Source of the DNA: Monocercomonoides exilis
Lineage: Eukaryota; Preaxostyla; Oxymonadida; Polymastigidae
NCBI GenBank assembly: GCA_001643675.2
Contig: LSRY02000026.1
Location: 62,001 to 126,000 of the forward strand
Reading direction: 5' to 3'
DNA: 64,000 nucleotides
The position numbers and the translations under genes were made by a program. Positions 24,153-33,878 of the stretch are shown piece by piece. Each line of letters starts with the position of its first letter. The first letter of the stretch is position 1. The notes beneath the pieces are model-generated. The model did no database searches, had not been told where the DNA came from, and saw only the letters and a program-made list of their open reading frames with translations.

Positions 24153-24998
24153 GAGGGAGAGAGAGGGAGAAGGAGAAGACAGAGGTGAAAATGAATAGGA
24201 TTCATTTATTTCTGTTTGCAAGAAGAACATCCGAGCAAAAAAGATGAAAACAAGAAAAGACCGATTTCACTGATCATCTCGGCTGTTGTTTGTTTTCATT
24301 CATCTCCATCATTCTCAATAGCTAATCATCTCATTCATTTCAATTCAATTCAACTTCTTCTTCTTCTTCTACTTCTTCTTCATTCACCAACTCTGATTGG
24401 AATTCTTCGATTTTTCCATCTTCATCAGAGTTAATAAGAGAAATTATGAAGACGAAGAAGGAAAAAACAGAAGAAATGAAGGAATAACAAAAATGTTCAG
24501 AAGAGAAACAGAACAAGCCAAAGATGGTTGACTGTCTTATGGATTGGAAGAGAAAGAAGATTCTGCATTGAAAGGGAATTTAGAATGGAAATCGGATGAA
24601 AGGCTTGAAAAGATTCTTCAGACAAAAAAACAGAAATGAAATAAGAAAAGGGAAAGAAAAGAAAAGAAAAGAAAAGAAAAGAAAAGAAAGAAGATTTTGA
24701 GAAAGAATAGGTTGATTGAACCGAAAGCAGTTTGAGAAGAGAAGCTAAAAAAAGGCAGCACAAAACAGATTATTTGGAAAAGCCGAGGAAAATGTTTGAA
24801 AAATCTATCAATTTGAGAGGCGAAACAATTGAGAATAACGTGATATCCTTTTTTTTAAAAAAAAACACTTCGCTTCATTTTTTGAAGTGGAAAAGAAAAT
24901 GCTTTTGTGTGCTTCAAGTGTCTGTTTGTTGAATTGTGAAATGATAAAAAAATAAAAACATAATTTTTGAGTGAGAAAACCAAATAAAATAAATCTGG
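21754..24998. other. gene-poor AT-rich stretch
   Basis: Holds TTTTC-type simple sequence at 22505-22580, GA-rich simple sequence with (GA)n at 24120-24148, and (GAAAA)n at 24655-24690. Small frames on either strand show no domain. Nothing else supported. Confidence 0.45.
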
Positions 24999-26409
24999 TT
25001 AAGCATTCACAAAATAATTTGAAATATCTAACGATAATTCATTATGGAAACTTTCGTTGAGAGAATCAAATATTTCATAAATACCAGTGATGGTATCTTC
25101 GAATCCTTCTTCTTCCATCCTTTCAAATATCTCCATTTTCATTGTCTTTCTTTTAACTTCTTCCATTTCTTCTTTCTCCTCTTTTTTCAATCTCCTTAAA
25201 ATTGCATAAAAAAATTTCAAGCATTCATGTATTATTTCGTCATTTAGTGTTTGTCGCTGAATCTCCTCCAAAATAGCATCAATAGCACCACTTTTCAACA
25301 AGCAATCAACTTTTACAGTTCGATTTGGAATTGCTATTCTAATGCACTCGATACAATAGCTGCGTATTTCATTGTGATAATCCTTTGCTGCTCTTAATAC
25401 CTGAGCAATGCCGCAAATAATTACAATATCTTCTTCATTTCTTAATTGATAACCGATAAAAAAAAACTTCAATGCTCTTAACCACATCTTCAAAGTATAC
25501 ACTTCTTTTGTATCTTTTCCTCTGTCTTCTCCTTTTTTACTCTTCCAATCCACACATTTCGCAAACTCTTCCAGTTCTTTTCTCACCTCTCTTGCAAAAT
25601 GCAATTCATCCATAACAATTCCTTTCAAATTAATAAGTACTAGTGATCGGTTTATCAAAAACTCCCAAGCAGACTGATAGGCAAGTCGTGTTAGATTCTG
25701 ATGTTCCTGGTGATATTCGATGATTTCTTTGATTTCCTTCAAAAACAGTTTCTGTACGATAAACTTATTTTAAAAGGCAGAAAAAACCAATAATGTCAAA
25801 AAGAAAAAAAGCTTCATACGTCTTGCCCCAAATTATTCAAAGCCAATAGAGCAGTTTTCACTTCTTTTTGAGCTTCCTCCTCTTCTTCTTTCTTCAATGC
25901 GACTTTCAGAACTCATGGCACACAAATGTGAAGCATTTCAGTTTGGAAGAAGAAACTTAAGGACATATAGCATTCACAAAGGTCAGATAGCAGCTTTTCA
26001 TTTTCCCCTTCTTTTTTCTGATCTTCTTCAAAAATCATCTTTTCAAATCTTCTGTTCAAGAAAAATTTACCATATCCATCAACACTAATTCCTTTCAGAA
26101 CCTTGCAATATCCAATGCGCTTCAACAACATAATGGCATTCTCCAAATCAATCTTCTTTTTTTTTATCATTTCATCAACTCTGTCGAACAGTTCGGTTGT
26201 GAAAACAGTTTTGAGTTCTTCTCCATCCATTTCATCAACAATTTCATTCATTTCTTCGATTTTCTGTTTTTGCTCATCCTCATCACAATGTTCAAGTTTA
26301 TCAAATAATTCTTTAATTATGTTTGAAAAAATAAATGAAATAGAAAAGAATTCAAATGCAACAATGTTTGCAAACCATTAAATCTTTTAGTGATACTCGT
26401 TGTCTGCAT
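24999..26409 (-). pseudogene. ARM-like paralog i: three-exon gene with nonsense codon
   Basis: Model: exon 1 26409-26376, exon 2 26310-25820, exon 3 25751-24999, stop TAA; exons sum to 1,278 nt, divisible by three. Introns begin GTTTGC and GTATGA and end AAAG and ACAG, at the same places as in the paralogs near 51 and 57 kb. The product is mostly helical and charged, with blocks such as ELFDKLEHC, ELHFAREV, AVYx-like helical segments and a C-terminal MEEEGFEDTITGIYEIFDSL. It resembles ARM/HEAT-type hypothetical proteins; function unknown. Codon 144 is TGA (25913-25915), where paralog iii has TGC in an otherwise near-identical stretch (ICVP then C VLKVALKK), so the protein would be cut to 143 residues. 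Exon 2 is nearly identical to paralog iii, while the last ~175 nt match paralog ii with one difference: a mosaic. Confidence 0.75.
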
Positions 26410-29400
26410 TTTCAAAAATGCATTGCACCAAGAAAGCAATGAAAATTCATCATTCGTATTGAATCCGCATTTCATTGGATATTGGAAAATGAAGGAGAAT
26501 AAAAACTCAAATTGGTTTAAAAAAATCTGCTTTCACACTGTTTTTTCTTGTCTTGACATTTTCGATTTGTAATTAAAAAGATAAAAAAAGGATTTGTTTT
26601 TTCTGTTTGTTGTTATGGATTCAATGATCGAAAGACATTTTTTAATCATGAATGAACATTGACAAAATGAAAGAACGTGAATGAACATTTTCTGCAGAAT
26701 AGGATAAACTGTTGGCAAATGGGTATGATACGACCAGTGAAAAATTCATATCATAACGATTTCTTTTTCATATTCCTACCAGATAAATCATAGTACAATG
26801 AAGATATAGTCTATTTTTATCATCAATTATTTTTTAAATAAAGAAATTTATTATTTTTTCAATTTTTGAATTAAGATAAAAAAATTGTTTTCGTATTGAA
26901 GCCCTAATATCTTTTTTAATGTTGTTAAAAATTTAATTTCTTTAATGGTTAACCCTAATTCATAAAGTTCTCTCGTAAAAATTAGTTAATTGGTAAAAAA
27001 AACCTAAAAAAAAACATAAATAAATTAAATGATGGGCTTGATCAAAGTTTTTTATCTTATTCAGATTGATAATTATGGAAGATAATTTAATTTTTTAAAA
27101 GAATTTAACGACTGACCTTAATAAATGAGTACGTTAAGCTCGGTATCTATACAGTTTTTGATATTTTCAAGAAAAAAATCATTGCTGGCCGCATAATCCC
27201 CCTTTGCCAAATTGTTTTGCATGGTCACAGCAGACAATGATGGAGACGCAATATTTTTGATATTATGTCTGATGATTTTTGGTTATTGGATGGCCAAGGG
27301 GAATGCAACAATTTTATCAATAACACAAAAATGATATTGTATGTAATTTATATTGTTCTGTTGATTGCGAAGATATTTCCATCTGTATCCTTTCGAAAGT
27401 GCAGGAATATGAGTTATTGTTAAAATGGCCAATCTCCGCTTTGGAGAGCAATATGATGAGAACGGAGCAGATAATTATATAGCCATTGGGAAATAAAAGA
27501 ATGGATGCAATTATCGTGCTTTTCTTTAATTTAACTTGTAACGAGAAATAAAAAGAAATTCAGCGAACTGTTTGTGAAATAAAGATATAAAGAAAAGAAT
27601 TTCTGAAAATATGCATGGATTGACTGGACTGAAGAACTTGACAAAATACGAAATGATAGCAGGAGAATATGTCAAATAAGTGATTGAAGACAAAGATCCA
27701 ATGTTTGAATTACTAGTTAATCTTTCATTATTCAGAAAAGCATTGTTTGGAGAAAAGCAATGAAGGCCGACGCATACAGAAAAGGAGTTGATCCCAAAAG
27801 TGAGATGAGACAAAAAAGTCAAAAGAAACACATATAATATTTCTTATGGTGCTGCTGAACGTCTGACGACTGAAGCCATTTTCTTTCTGTGAAAATGAGA
27901 TTGGAAGAGGGAAATATTGCAAAGTCAACTTTCCCACGAGATGCGTTCGAGAAATAAATCAACTAGATTATTCCTCTGCACACGATTACGGAAATATGAT
28001 TTTGAAGGAAAGTGATTTTTCTCGAATCCAACTTCAGTTGCGTCAGAATGAAGAGAGCGACAAATATTTCGAATTATGCTCAGGGGACTCTTTTGTGTTG
28101 TTGTGAACAGCCATTGGAAAGTCCAGATGTTTTCCATTGATCTTCAAGGCCTTCAGCCAGGCACGATTTCAAATGAGCATTCAAAGAGAATCTTTCTGTT
28201 ATCAACATCGCTTTGTGATGAAAGGTCACCTTTGCCTGCGAATTCATGACTCAATTCAATCATCATTTCGATAACCTGTCCATCAACATCGTCTTCTCCT
28301 TCAACTGTCATTTCATTCAATCTTAATCATCACAGAGCTGTTTGCGGAAATATTTCATCATTTCCTTTATTTTATTTCTTCATCTTCTTCACCTTTTTCT
28401 TCTTCTTCTTTATCTTCTATTGCTTTTTGTTCGTCAATCAAAACAGAAATATTGATGAATGAAAGTGAAAAGGCAAAGAAAGACGTTTCCTTTGAACATA
28501 TCAACTATATACATCAAAGCTGATGGTTCATTGACTTCGCATTCTTAATTTCATTCTCGGCAAGCCAAAATGAAAGGTTTTATATTTTCATGAATGCATT
28601 GCTTTTGCATTGGGCTAGAGAAAAAAGTGGGTTTGGAAGAATAGATTTTTGGAACATTTCATGAATTGAAGAAAAATGGAGAGGAAAAGAACAATTTTGA
28701 GCATTGATAAAGGGAGATCAGTCAAGAAAACAGAATAATGATGAAAAATGATTGATGAATGAAAAAATATTCATTTATGCGAAAGCAAAGCAGCTGAAGA
28801 GGAAACACAACTGAAGAAGAACTTTTGGATGATGAAGTGAGAAAAGAATGTGAGAAAGGTATCTTCTTCATCTCCATCAATTGGAAAAAGCAGAAGAAAA
28901 CAGAATGATGAAAGAAAAAGGAGAAAGAGAAAGAGATGGAATTAAAGAGATGTTTTGAAGAATTGCATTTTGAGATGAAATAGATGAAATGAGAGTCTTT
29001 ATTCAAGATGAAGAGAGAAAAGGAATGAAGAGAAAGGCGAAAGAAGGCAATGAGGAAGAAAAGAATAAAGAAATATGAAAAACTGAACAAAAATGAGAAG
29101 AATGTGAAGAGCAATTAATCATGAATGACTTACTCTGTCATTCTCATTCTGAATTGGAGCATTAAATTAGCCTTTTAAAATGCCATGCTTGCAGTTGTTA
29201 ATGGAACTCACGAAGTTGAAATCTGTATTCTTCAACAAACATTTCTTTATTGATGCTTTTGAGTTCTTCTCAAGAGTTTTCATTTCATTTCTTCTTCTTC
29301 TCTTCTCAAATTCATCGAGAATGCATCGAGAAAGAGAAATAAAAAAGCTAAACAGAAATTTCAAGAGGAAATGACTAAAGAAATGAATGTTCAATCAAAA

Positions 29401-29660
29401 ATGAATCTATTTGAAGAATATGGAATGTGAATATTCGTCCAATGAAGATTCTTGTTGAAAATAATTGAAAAAATTAGAATGGAATTTTCGCTTATGCTTT
29501 TTTTTTTTTTTTTGAAAAGGAAATAAAAACATTTTAAATTTCCATTATTATATTTTTTATACATTTTAAGAAATGAATAAAAAAACAAAAACAATTATGA
29601 ATCACAAAATCAAATGATTAATTTGCTTAAATATTCAATAATAAATAATCATAGCATATT
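26410..29660. other. intergenic, no gene supported
   Basis: AT-rich with small frames on both strands (largest about 130 codons at 28722-29114, purine/pyrimidine-skewed and Phe/Ser-rich). A faint IIAGRIIP peptide at about 27178-27205 is too short to call. TTC-rich simple sequence occurs near 28380-28425, and a T run at 29500-29513. Confidence 0.45.
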
Positions 29661-29664
29661 CCAC

Positions 29665-29766
29665 TTACAAGAGATACTTCTCCATTAAGGATCGCTACGA
29701 TATCTTCTTGTCCTTCTTCTTTCATCTTTTCATTTATCTCATTTTTTATTGTCTTTCTTCGATCCT
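29665..29766 (-). pseudogene. C-terminal relic of the ARM-like paralog family
   Basis: The minus strand encodes DRRKTIKNEINEKMKEEGQE then DIVAIL, matching the RKTMKMEIFERMEEEGYEDTITGI block of the complete paralogs. No upstream body is present, so it is a fragment. It lies 180 bp from the 342-bp-TIR element. Confidence 0.6.
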
Positions 29767-29936
29767 TCTGCCAATTCTTGCTTTGCTGTGTCTCTCTATT
29801 GTTTGAAAATTTTGATTGAAAACAGAAAATATGTTTAAAAAAGAAATATTTGAATTAAAATTGAAATAATATTTTTTGAGGAATAAACTCAAACGTGCAT
29901 TTTCTTTGTTTTCTTTCCATAATAAAAGTGCATAAG

Positions 29937-29944
29937 CACCTTAA
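29937..29944. repeat. target-site duplication, left copy (CACCTTAA)
   Basis: Eight bases repeated exactly at 32876-32883, directly abutting the termini of the 2,931-bp element. Confidence 0.85.
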
Positions 29945-30286
29945 GGCATAAGTGAAAAAAAACACCTTCTTCAGTTTTGCGATTTTTTCCATTTCAACAA
30001 AACAGTAATGAATAACATAAAAAAATGACACTTTTGGGTGGAGCAGTTTTTTGGTACATTAACATAATTTTCATCACATAATTTCTTTTGATCAATCCCA
30101 TACCAAAATGTTTAGATTCACTTTTTAAGTGTTTCGTGCAAATGAAGATGAACTGAAGATTGAAAGTTGCAAAAAACTATGCAAATTTTATTGTAACGTG
30201 AATGAAGTTTGAATTTGTACTGTTTTTATCTCTTTTTCTATGTATTCTTTTTGTTTTTTAACTTTCTTTGATGTGGCAGTCGCTTT
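29945..30286 (+). repeat. left 342-bp terminal inverted repeat
   Basis: Reverse complement of 32534-32875 with one mismatch and equal length. Similarity stops abruptly at both outer and inner ends. Confidence 0.9.
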
Positions 30287-31257
30287 TAAAAATATTCAAA
30301 TAATAATACATGAGTATAATGAGACGCACAGTGAAGAGGCAATTTTAATATTTCTTAAACCAACTGTCATTTGTTTTTCCAAAATCCGTTATTTATATGT
30401 TGTGCTATTTTTTAATGTTGTTATGCTTTCCACAACATATAAATGTATTTGTTCTTGCAAAACTTGAATAATATTATAATTAATATTTTGAAAGAATACG
30501 CTTGTTGTTGCGTTTTTTCTCTTTCAAAATTTTGTATCAAAATATCCTTCGTTATTAATGGATTTCCGAAAAAAGAAAGAACAACGAAAATAATGTCTCT
30601 TTTTTGTTGCTTCATGTCTTAAAAATATAAAAAACGAATGACTTCAATTAGAACGAAAATATTTCACGTTTTCTTTCAGAAGGAAACATCTAAATTAAAA
30701 ATGCAGGTATTCAAAACTTTCAAATATTTAGTAATTCCAAAGTGATTTTTGAAATGTCATTTAAAAAACATATGAATAATTGAAAATTGGTAAACAATCA
30801 ATTTCATCAAAAAAAAAAAAATCTTTCCATCCATCTTTTCAAGCTATTCCATTTTAATTGATTTTCTTTTCTTATCTTTTATTTTATCTTCTTCCTTTCC
30901 TTTTAATCTGGATGAAATTTCTTCAAGAAAAAAAGTCAATAATTGAAATTCCATTTCATCATTTATTATTCGTTGATGAATCAAACCAAAACGAAACAAA
31001 GAGTTGCTCTAAACATCATGAAATATTCTTTCAAAATTCTGTCTCCAGTAGCGCTTCTTGATAAACGAATGATTCTACTTCAAGTAGCTCCGATGTAACA
31101 CTTTCAAATTCCAAAAACATTCGAAGTCGCTTATAAGCTTAAATCGCTCAACTTTCTCAACCAATAGAATTCAGAGAAAGAAAACAAACTTTGAACCTGG
31201 AACATAAAGGTTTCTTTTTAATTTGAATTTTCTCTTCAACATTTTCAGAATAATAAA

Positions 31258-31369
31258 TTAATTTTTCGAAGAAGAAGAAGAAGAAGAAGAAGAAGAAGAA
31301 GAAGAAGAAGAAGAAAGAGAAGGAGGAGAAAGAGAAGGAGAAGAAGAAGAAGATGAAGAAGAAGATGAA

Positions 31370-31420
<51 letters not shown>

Positions 31421-32461
31421 ACGGAAGAAGAAGAAGGTGATAATGATGCTGATGCTGGTGATAATGAGGAATAAGGAAATGCATCTGTTGGATAAAACGT
31501 CTTTGAATTCAATCCAAACTTCACAGAAGGAAGTTCGATTGTATTTGATGATGTCATTTCATTCGAAATTAAAGAAGTTGTAGGGGTTGAAGAAGCAAAA
31601 GTTGAAGAAAGAAAAGAAGAATTAATTGAATTCGATGAAAAAGAATTTGGATGACCAGAAGAAATTACTAACTTATCTTCCTTTTTAACATTATCCCATC
31701 TGACAACATCGGCCACCATCAACTTCACAGAATGAATAGCAAAAAGCTTATCTTTTCCGCCTTGTTTGCTTTCTCTTGTCATCTTCTCTGATGCATCACT
31801 CAATGAAATACGATCAACTGCCTTCACTTTCCCATAAGAATCAGAAGAATTATTGGAAACAACTGAAATGCTCCTCAAAACTCGTTTGCCTCCTTTTTTC
31901 TTTGCGGTTTTGGCTTCTTCTTCTCTTCTCATTATTCTTTCTCTTTCTCTTTCTCTTCTCCTTTCCTTGTCTCCATCCTGAATGAAATAGAAGAAGAAGT
32001 CACATCAAACAGAGGCGCATAAAGTGGATGCTCAGAAGCAGCTGTCGGTCTTGGCGGAGGCGGATGAGGAGGGCAAAGAGGAGGAGGGCGAGAAGGAGGA
32101 GTGTTATGAGAGAGAGAAGAGGAGGAGAAGAAGAAGATGAGGAAGAAGAAGGCGAAGAAGAAGAAGAAGAAGAAGAAGAAGAAGAAGAGGAGGAGGAGGA
32201 GGAGGAGGAAGAAGAAGAAGAGAGAATAAACAAAAGGAATCTCTCTATTTCCGTTAGTACTGAGCTGCGGCTGAAACAGAAACACTCGCAAAAGAAAGAA
32301 GATCTGTGCAACTCGGAAAATAGGATAGCCAAGCTTCTTTTGAATGACACTCTCAAAAATATCTTCTGGTCTGGCTCTCTGAAACGATCATCCCATTCTC
32401 TGTATTCCTCTCCCTCGTCCAGCATCTCCCTCATCGATCCATCCAAATTAACTCCATCCAA
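31258..32461 (-). CDS. split gene carried inside the long-TIR element, low-complexity product
   Basis: A 5' frame starting at 32461 (MDGVNLDGSMREMLDEGEEY, then a charged segment) runs into a poly-Ser tract. A TTTCATTCAG acceptor ends at about 31980, and the frame after it reads DGDKERRRERERER into MRREEEAKTAKKKGG, then KAVDRISLSDASEKM, VVRWDNVKKEDKLVISSG, and a long Ser tail encoded by GAA/GAT repeats. The downstream frame (to 31258) is open for over 220 codons. The donor of the presumed intron is not clear. I do not recognise the product. Position inside the transposon suggests capture of a host gene or fragment. Codon composition apart from the repeats resembles host coding sequence. Confidence 0.45.
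31268..31425. repeat. GAA and GAT triplet arrays
   Basis: (GAA)n at 31268-31314 followed by mixed GAA/GGA and (GAT)15 at about 31371-31419, inside the 3' end of the carried gene, giving its poly-Ser tail. Confidence 0.9.
32158..32222. repeat. GAA/GAG triplet array
   Basis: Purine triplets giving poly-Glu on the plus strand and poly-Ser on the minus strand, inside the carried gene. Confidence 0.85.
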
Positions 32462-32533
32462 ATTTCAAACATTTTCTTCACTAAACAACTATCGAATATC
32501 ATTAAACATAGCTATTTGAGAATGCATGATTTG

Positions 32534-32875
32534 AAAGCGACTGCCACATCAAAGAAAGTTAAAAAACAAAAAGAATACATAGAAAAAGAGATAAAAACAG
32601 TACAAATTCAAACTTCATTCACGTTACAATAAAATTTGCATAGTTTTTTGCAACTTTCAATCTTCAGTTCATCTTCATTTGCACGAAACACTTAAAAAGT
32701 GAATCTAAACATTTTGGTATGGGATTGATCAAAAGAAATTATGTGATGAAAATTATGTTAATGTACCAAAAAACTGCTCCACCCAAAAGTGTCATTTTTT
32801 GATGTTATTCATTACTGTTTTGTTGAAATGGAAAAAATCGCAAAACTGAAGAAGGTGTTTTTTTTCACTTATGCC
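32534..32875 (-). repeat. right 342-bp terminal inverted repeat
   Basis: Mirror of 29945-30286. Its outer end is followed directly by the second CACCTTAA. Confidence 0.9.
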
Positions 32876-32888
32876 CACCTTAATTATC

Positions 32889-32926
32889 AAGAAAGTGTTT
32901 CATCAATTCCTTCTCTTTTTGAGAGA
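32889..32926 (+). repeat. left inverted terminal repeat of the DIRS-like element
   Basis: 38 bp pairing in reverse complement with 37143-37180, four internal mismatches. Confidence 0.75.
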
Positions 32927-32962
32927 CGCCACAATCTATGGGTCAGTCGCCACACTTGATCA

Positions 32963-33169
32963 ATGATGTCTGCTTCGCAATTCCCTCCGATTGTTGGACT
33001 TACGCCGTCGGCTGATTCTGCAATGCAGCACAGTGGGGCGCAAAGCCAACTAGGGACCTTGTCACAACCTAACATCTTTTCTTCCTCTTCAATTTTTTCA
33101 CCTTCTTCATCGGAAGGTTTAGCACAGGAGTTGACCCCTTCAGCTGACAGAAATAAAAATGAAAGATGA
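32963..33169 (+). CDS. small leading frame of the DIRS-like element
   Basis: A 68-codon Ser/Gln/Pro-rich frame (MMSASQFPPIVGLTPSADSA...) ending in TGA. The next frame starts within its last codons (overlap 33159-33169), so it may be the N-terminus of the gag-like protein joined by frameshifting, or a separate small protein. No domain recognised. Confidence 0.45.
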   Translation: MMSASQFPPIVGLTPSADSAMQHSGAQSQLGTLSQPNIFSSSSIFSPSSSEGLAQELTPSADRNKNER

Positions 33170-33878
33170 CTTAGACATATCCCAACTTATTTGTCAGGAG
33201 TTTGAGGACATTTTCGGACAAACGCCTAATATTTCAATTTTTGATCTAAGGATTTCCCCAAGATCCGTTCAAGATGTTGTTGAGGAGTACAAGACACAGG
33301 ATTTTAGCCCGTTGTTATCGCTTGAACCGCCCACTGCCAAGAGAACTGAAAACTGGATTAACGATGCATTAGATCAGGCGGGGTACAAGGTGGAGATTTT
33401 TCTTTTCCAGGCGATTAAAGCTGCACTCATAGGTTTAGCCGAGATACCGACTTCAAGTGAAGGTGCAAAACAAAGGCTAGCTGACATCTTGATAATGATT
33501 ACCAGGGCTCTTCAAGAGGCACGAACGGTTCGAATTCAAGGCAGGTTTGGTTTCAGGGCTGCCACAGCGATGAGCACAGACGCTTCTACAGGAATTCTCA
33601 CAGAGAGACAGGAACTGATTCTCAAAGAAACAAGGCATGAAGCCAAGCTAGAGAGAGGCTTCCAGAGACCAGCACTTCCTATTACACGTGTTCAGGCTCC
33701 TGTTAGAGAACAACCAGGAACACTTCAAAGAAGATTCAGTTATCCCATTTCTCACACAAATACACGGTTTTTTCGGAGATACCCCCGGTCCTCAGCCCCC
33801 ACAAGAAGACATCAATTCGGAAGAAGGAGGAACCAGAGCAGTTGGAGCAGGAGACCAGGGGTGCGTCAACAATTTTAG
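33159..33878 (+). CDS. gag-like protein of the DIRS-like element
   Basis: A 239-codon frame starting ATGAAAGATGAC. The first two-thirds are helical and moderately charged (CQEFEDIFGQTPNISIFDLR; later TENWINDALDQAGYKVEIFL). The C-terminus is strongly basic (FFRRYPRSSAPTRRHQFGRR), as expected for an RNA-binding capsid tail. It ends at TAG, after which the same frame stays open for about 32 more codons to a TGA. The reverse transcriptase frame begins inside its 3' end. Assignment rests mainly on position; no zinc knuckle is visible. Confidence 0.6.
   Translation: MKDDLDISQLICQEFEDIFGQTPNISIFDLRISPRSVQDVVEEYKTQDFSPLLSLEPPTAKRTENWINDALDQAGYKVEIFLFQAIKAALIGLAEIPTSSEGAKQRLADILIMITRALQEARTVRIQGRFGFRAATAMSTDASTGILTERQELILKETRHEAKLERGFQRPALPITRVQAPVREQPGTLQRRFSYPISHTNTRFFRRYPRSSAPTRRHQFGRRRNQSSWSRRPGVRQQF

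Larger units (their letters stand above)
29945..32875. mobile_element. 2,931-bp element with 342-bp terminal inverted repeats and 8-bp target duplication
   Basis: Termini are GGCATAAGTG...CACTTATGCC. Left repeat 29945-30286 and right repeat 32534-32875 are reverse complements over 342 bp with no indel and, on my reading, a single difference (near 30017). CACCTTAA sits directly outside both ends (29937-29944 and 32876-32883), an 8-bp target duplication. Long terminal repeats with an 8-11-bp duplication are the layout of Mutator-like (MULE) elements; hAT elements also make 8-bp duplications but normally have short ends. No transposase is visible inside, so it looks non-autonomous. It encloses a split, low-complexity gene on the minus strand, as in gene-carrying Pack-MULEs. 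Near-identity of the arms implies recent activity. Superfamily is inferred. Confidence 0.85.

Noticed and set aside
27175-27240. IIAGRIIP peptide resembling an E1 ubiquitin-activating enzyme motif
   Set aside because: Only eight residues, followed at once by unrelated sequence and stops; likely chance.
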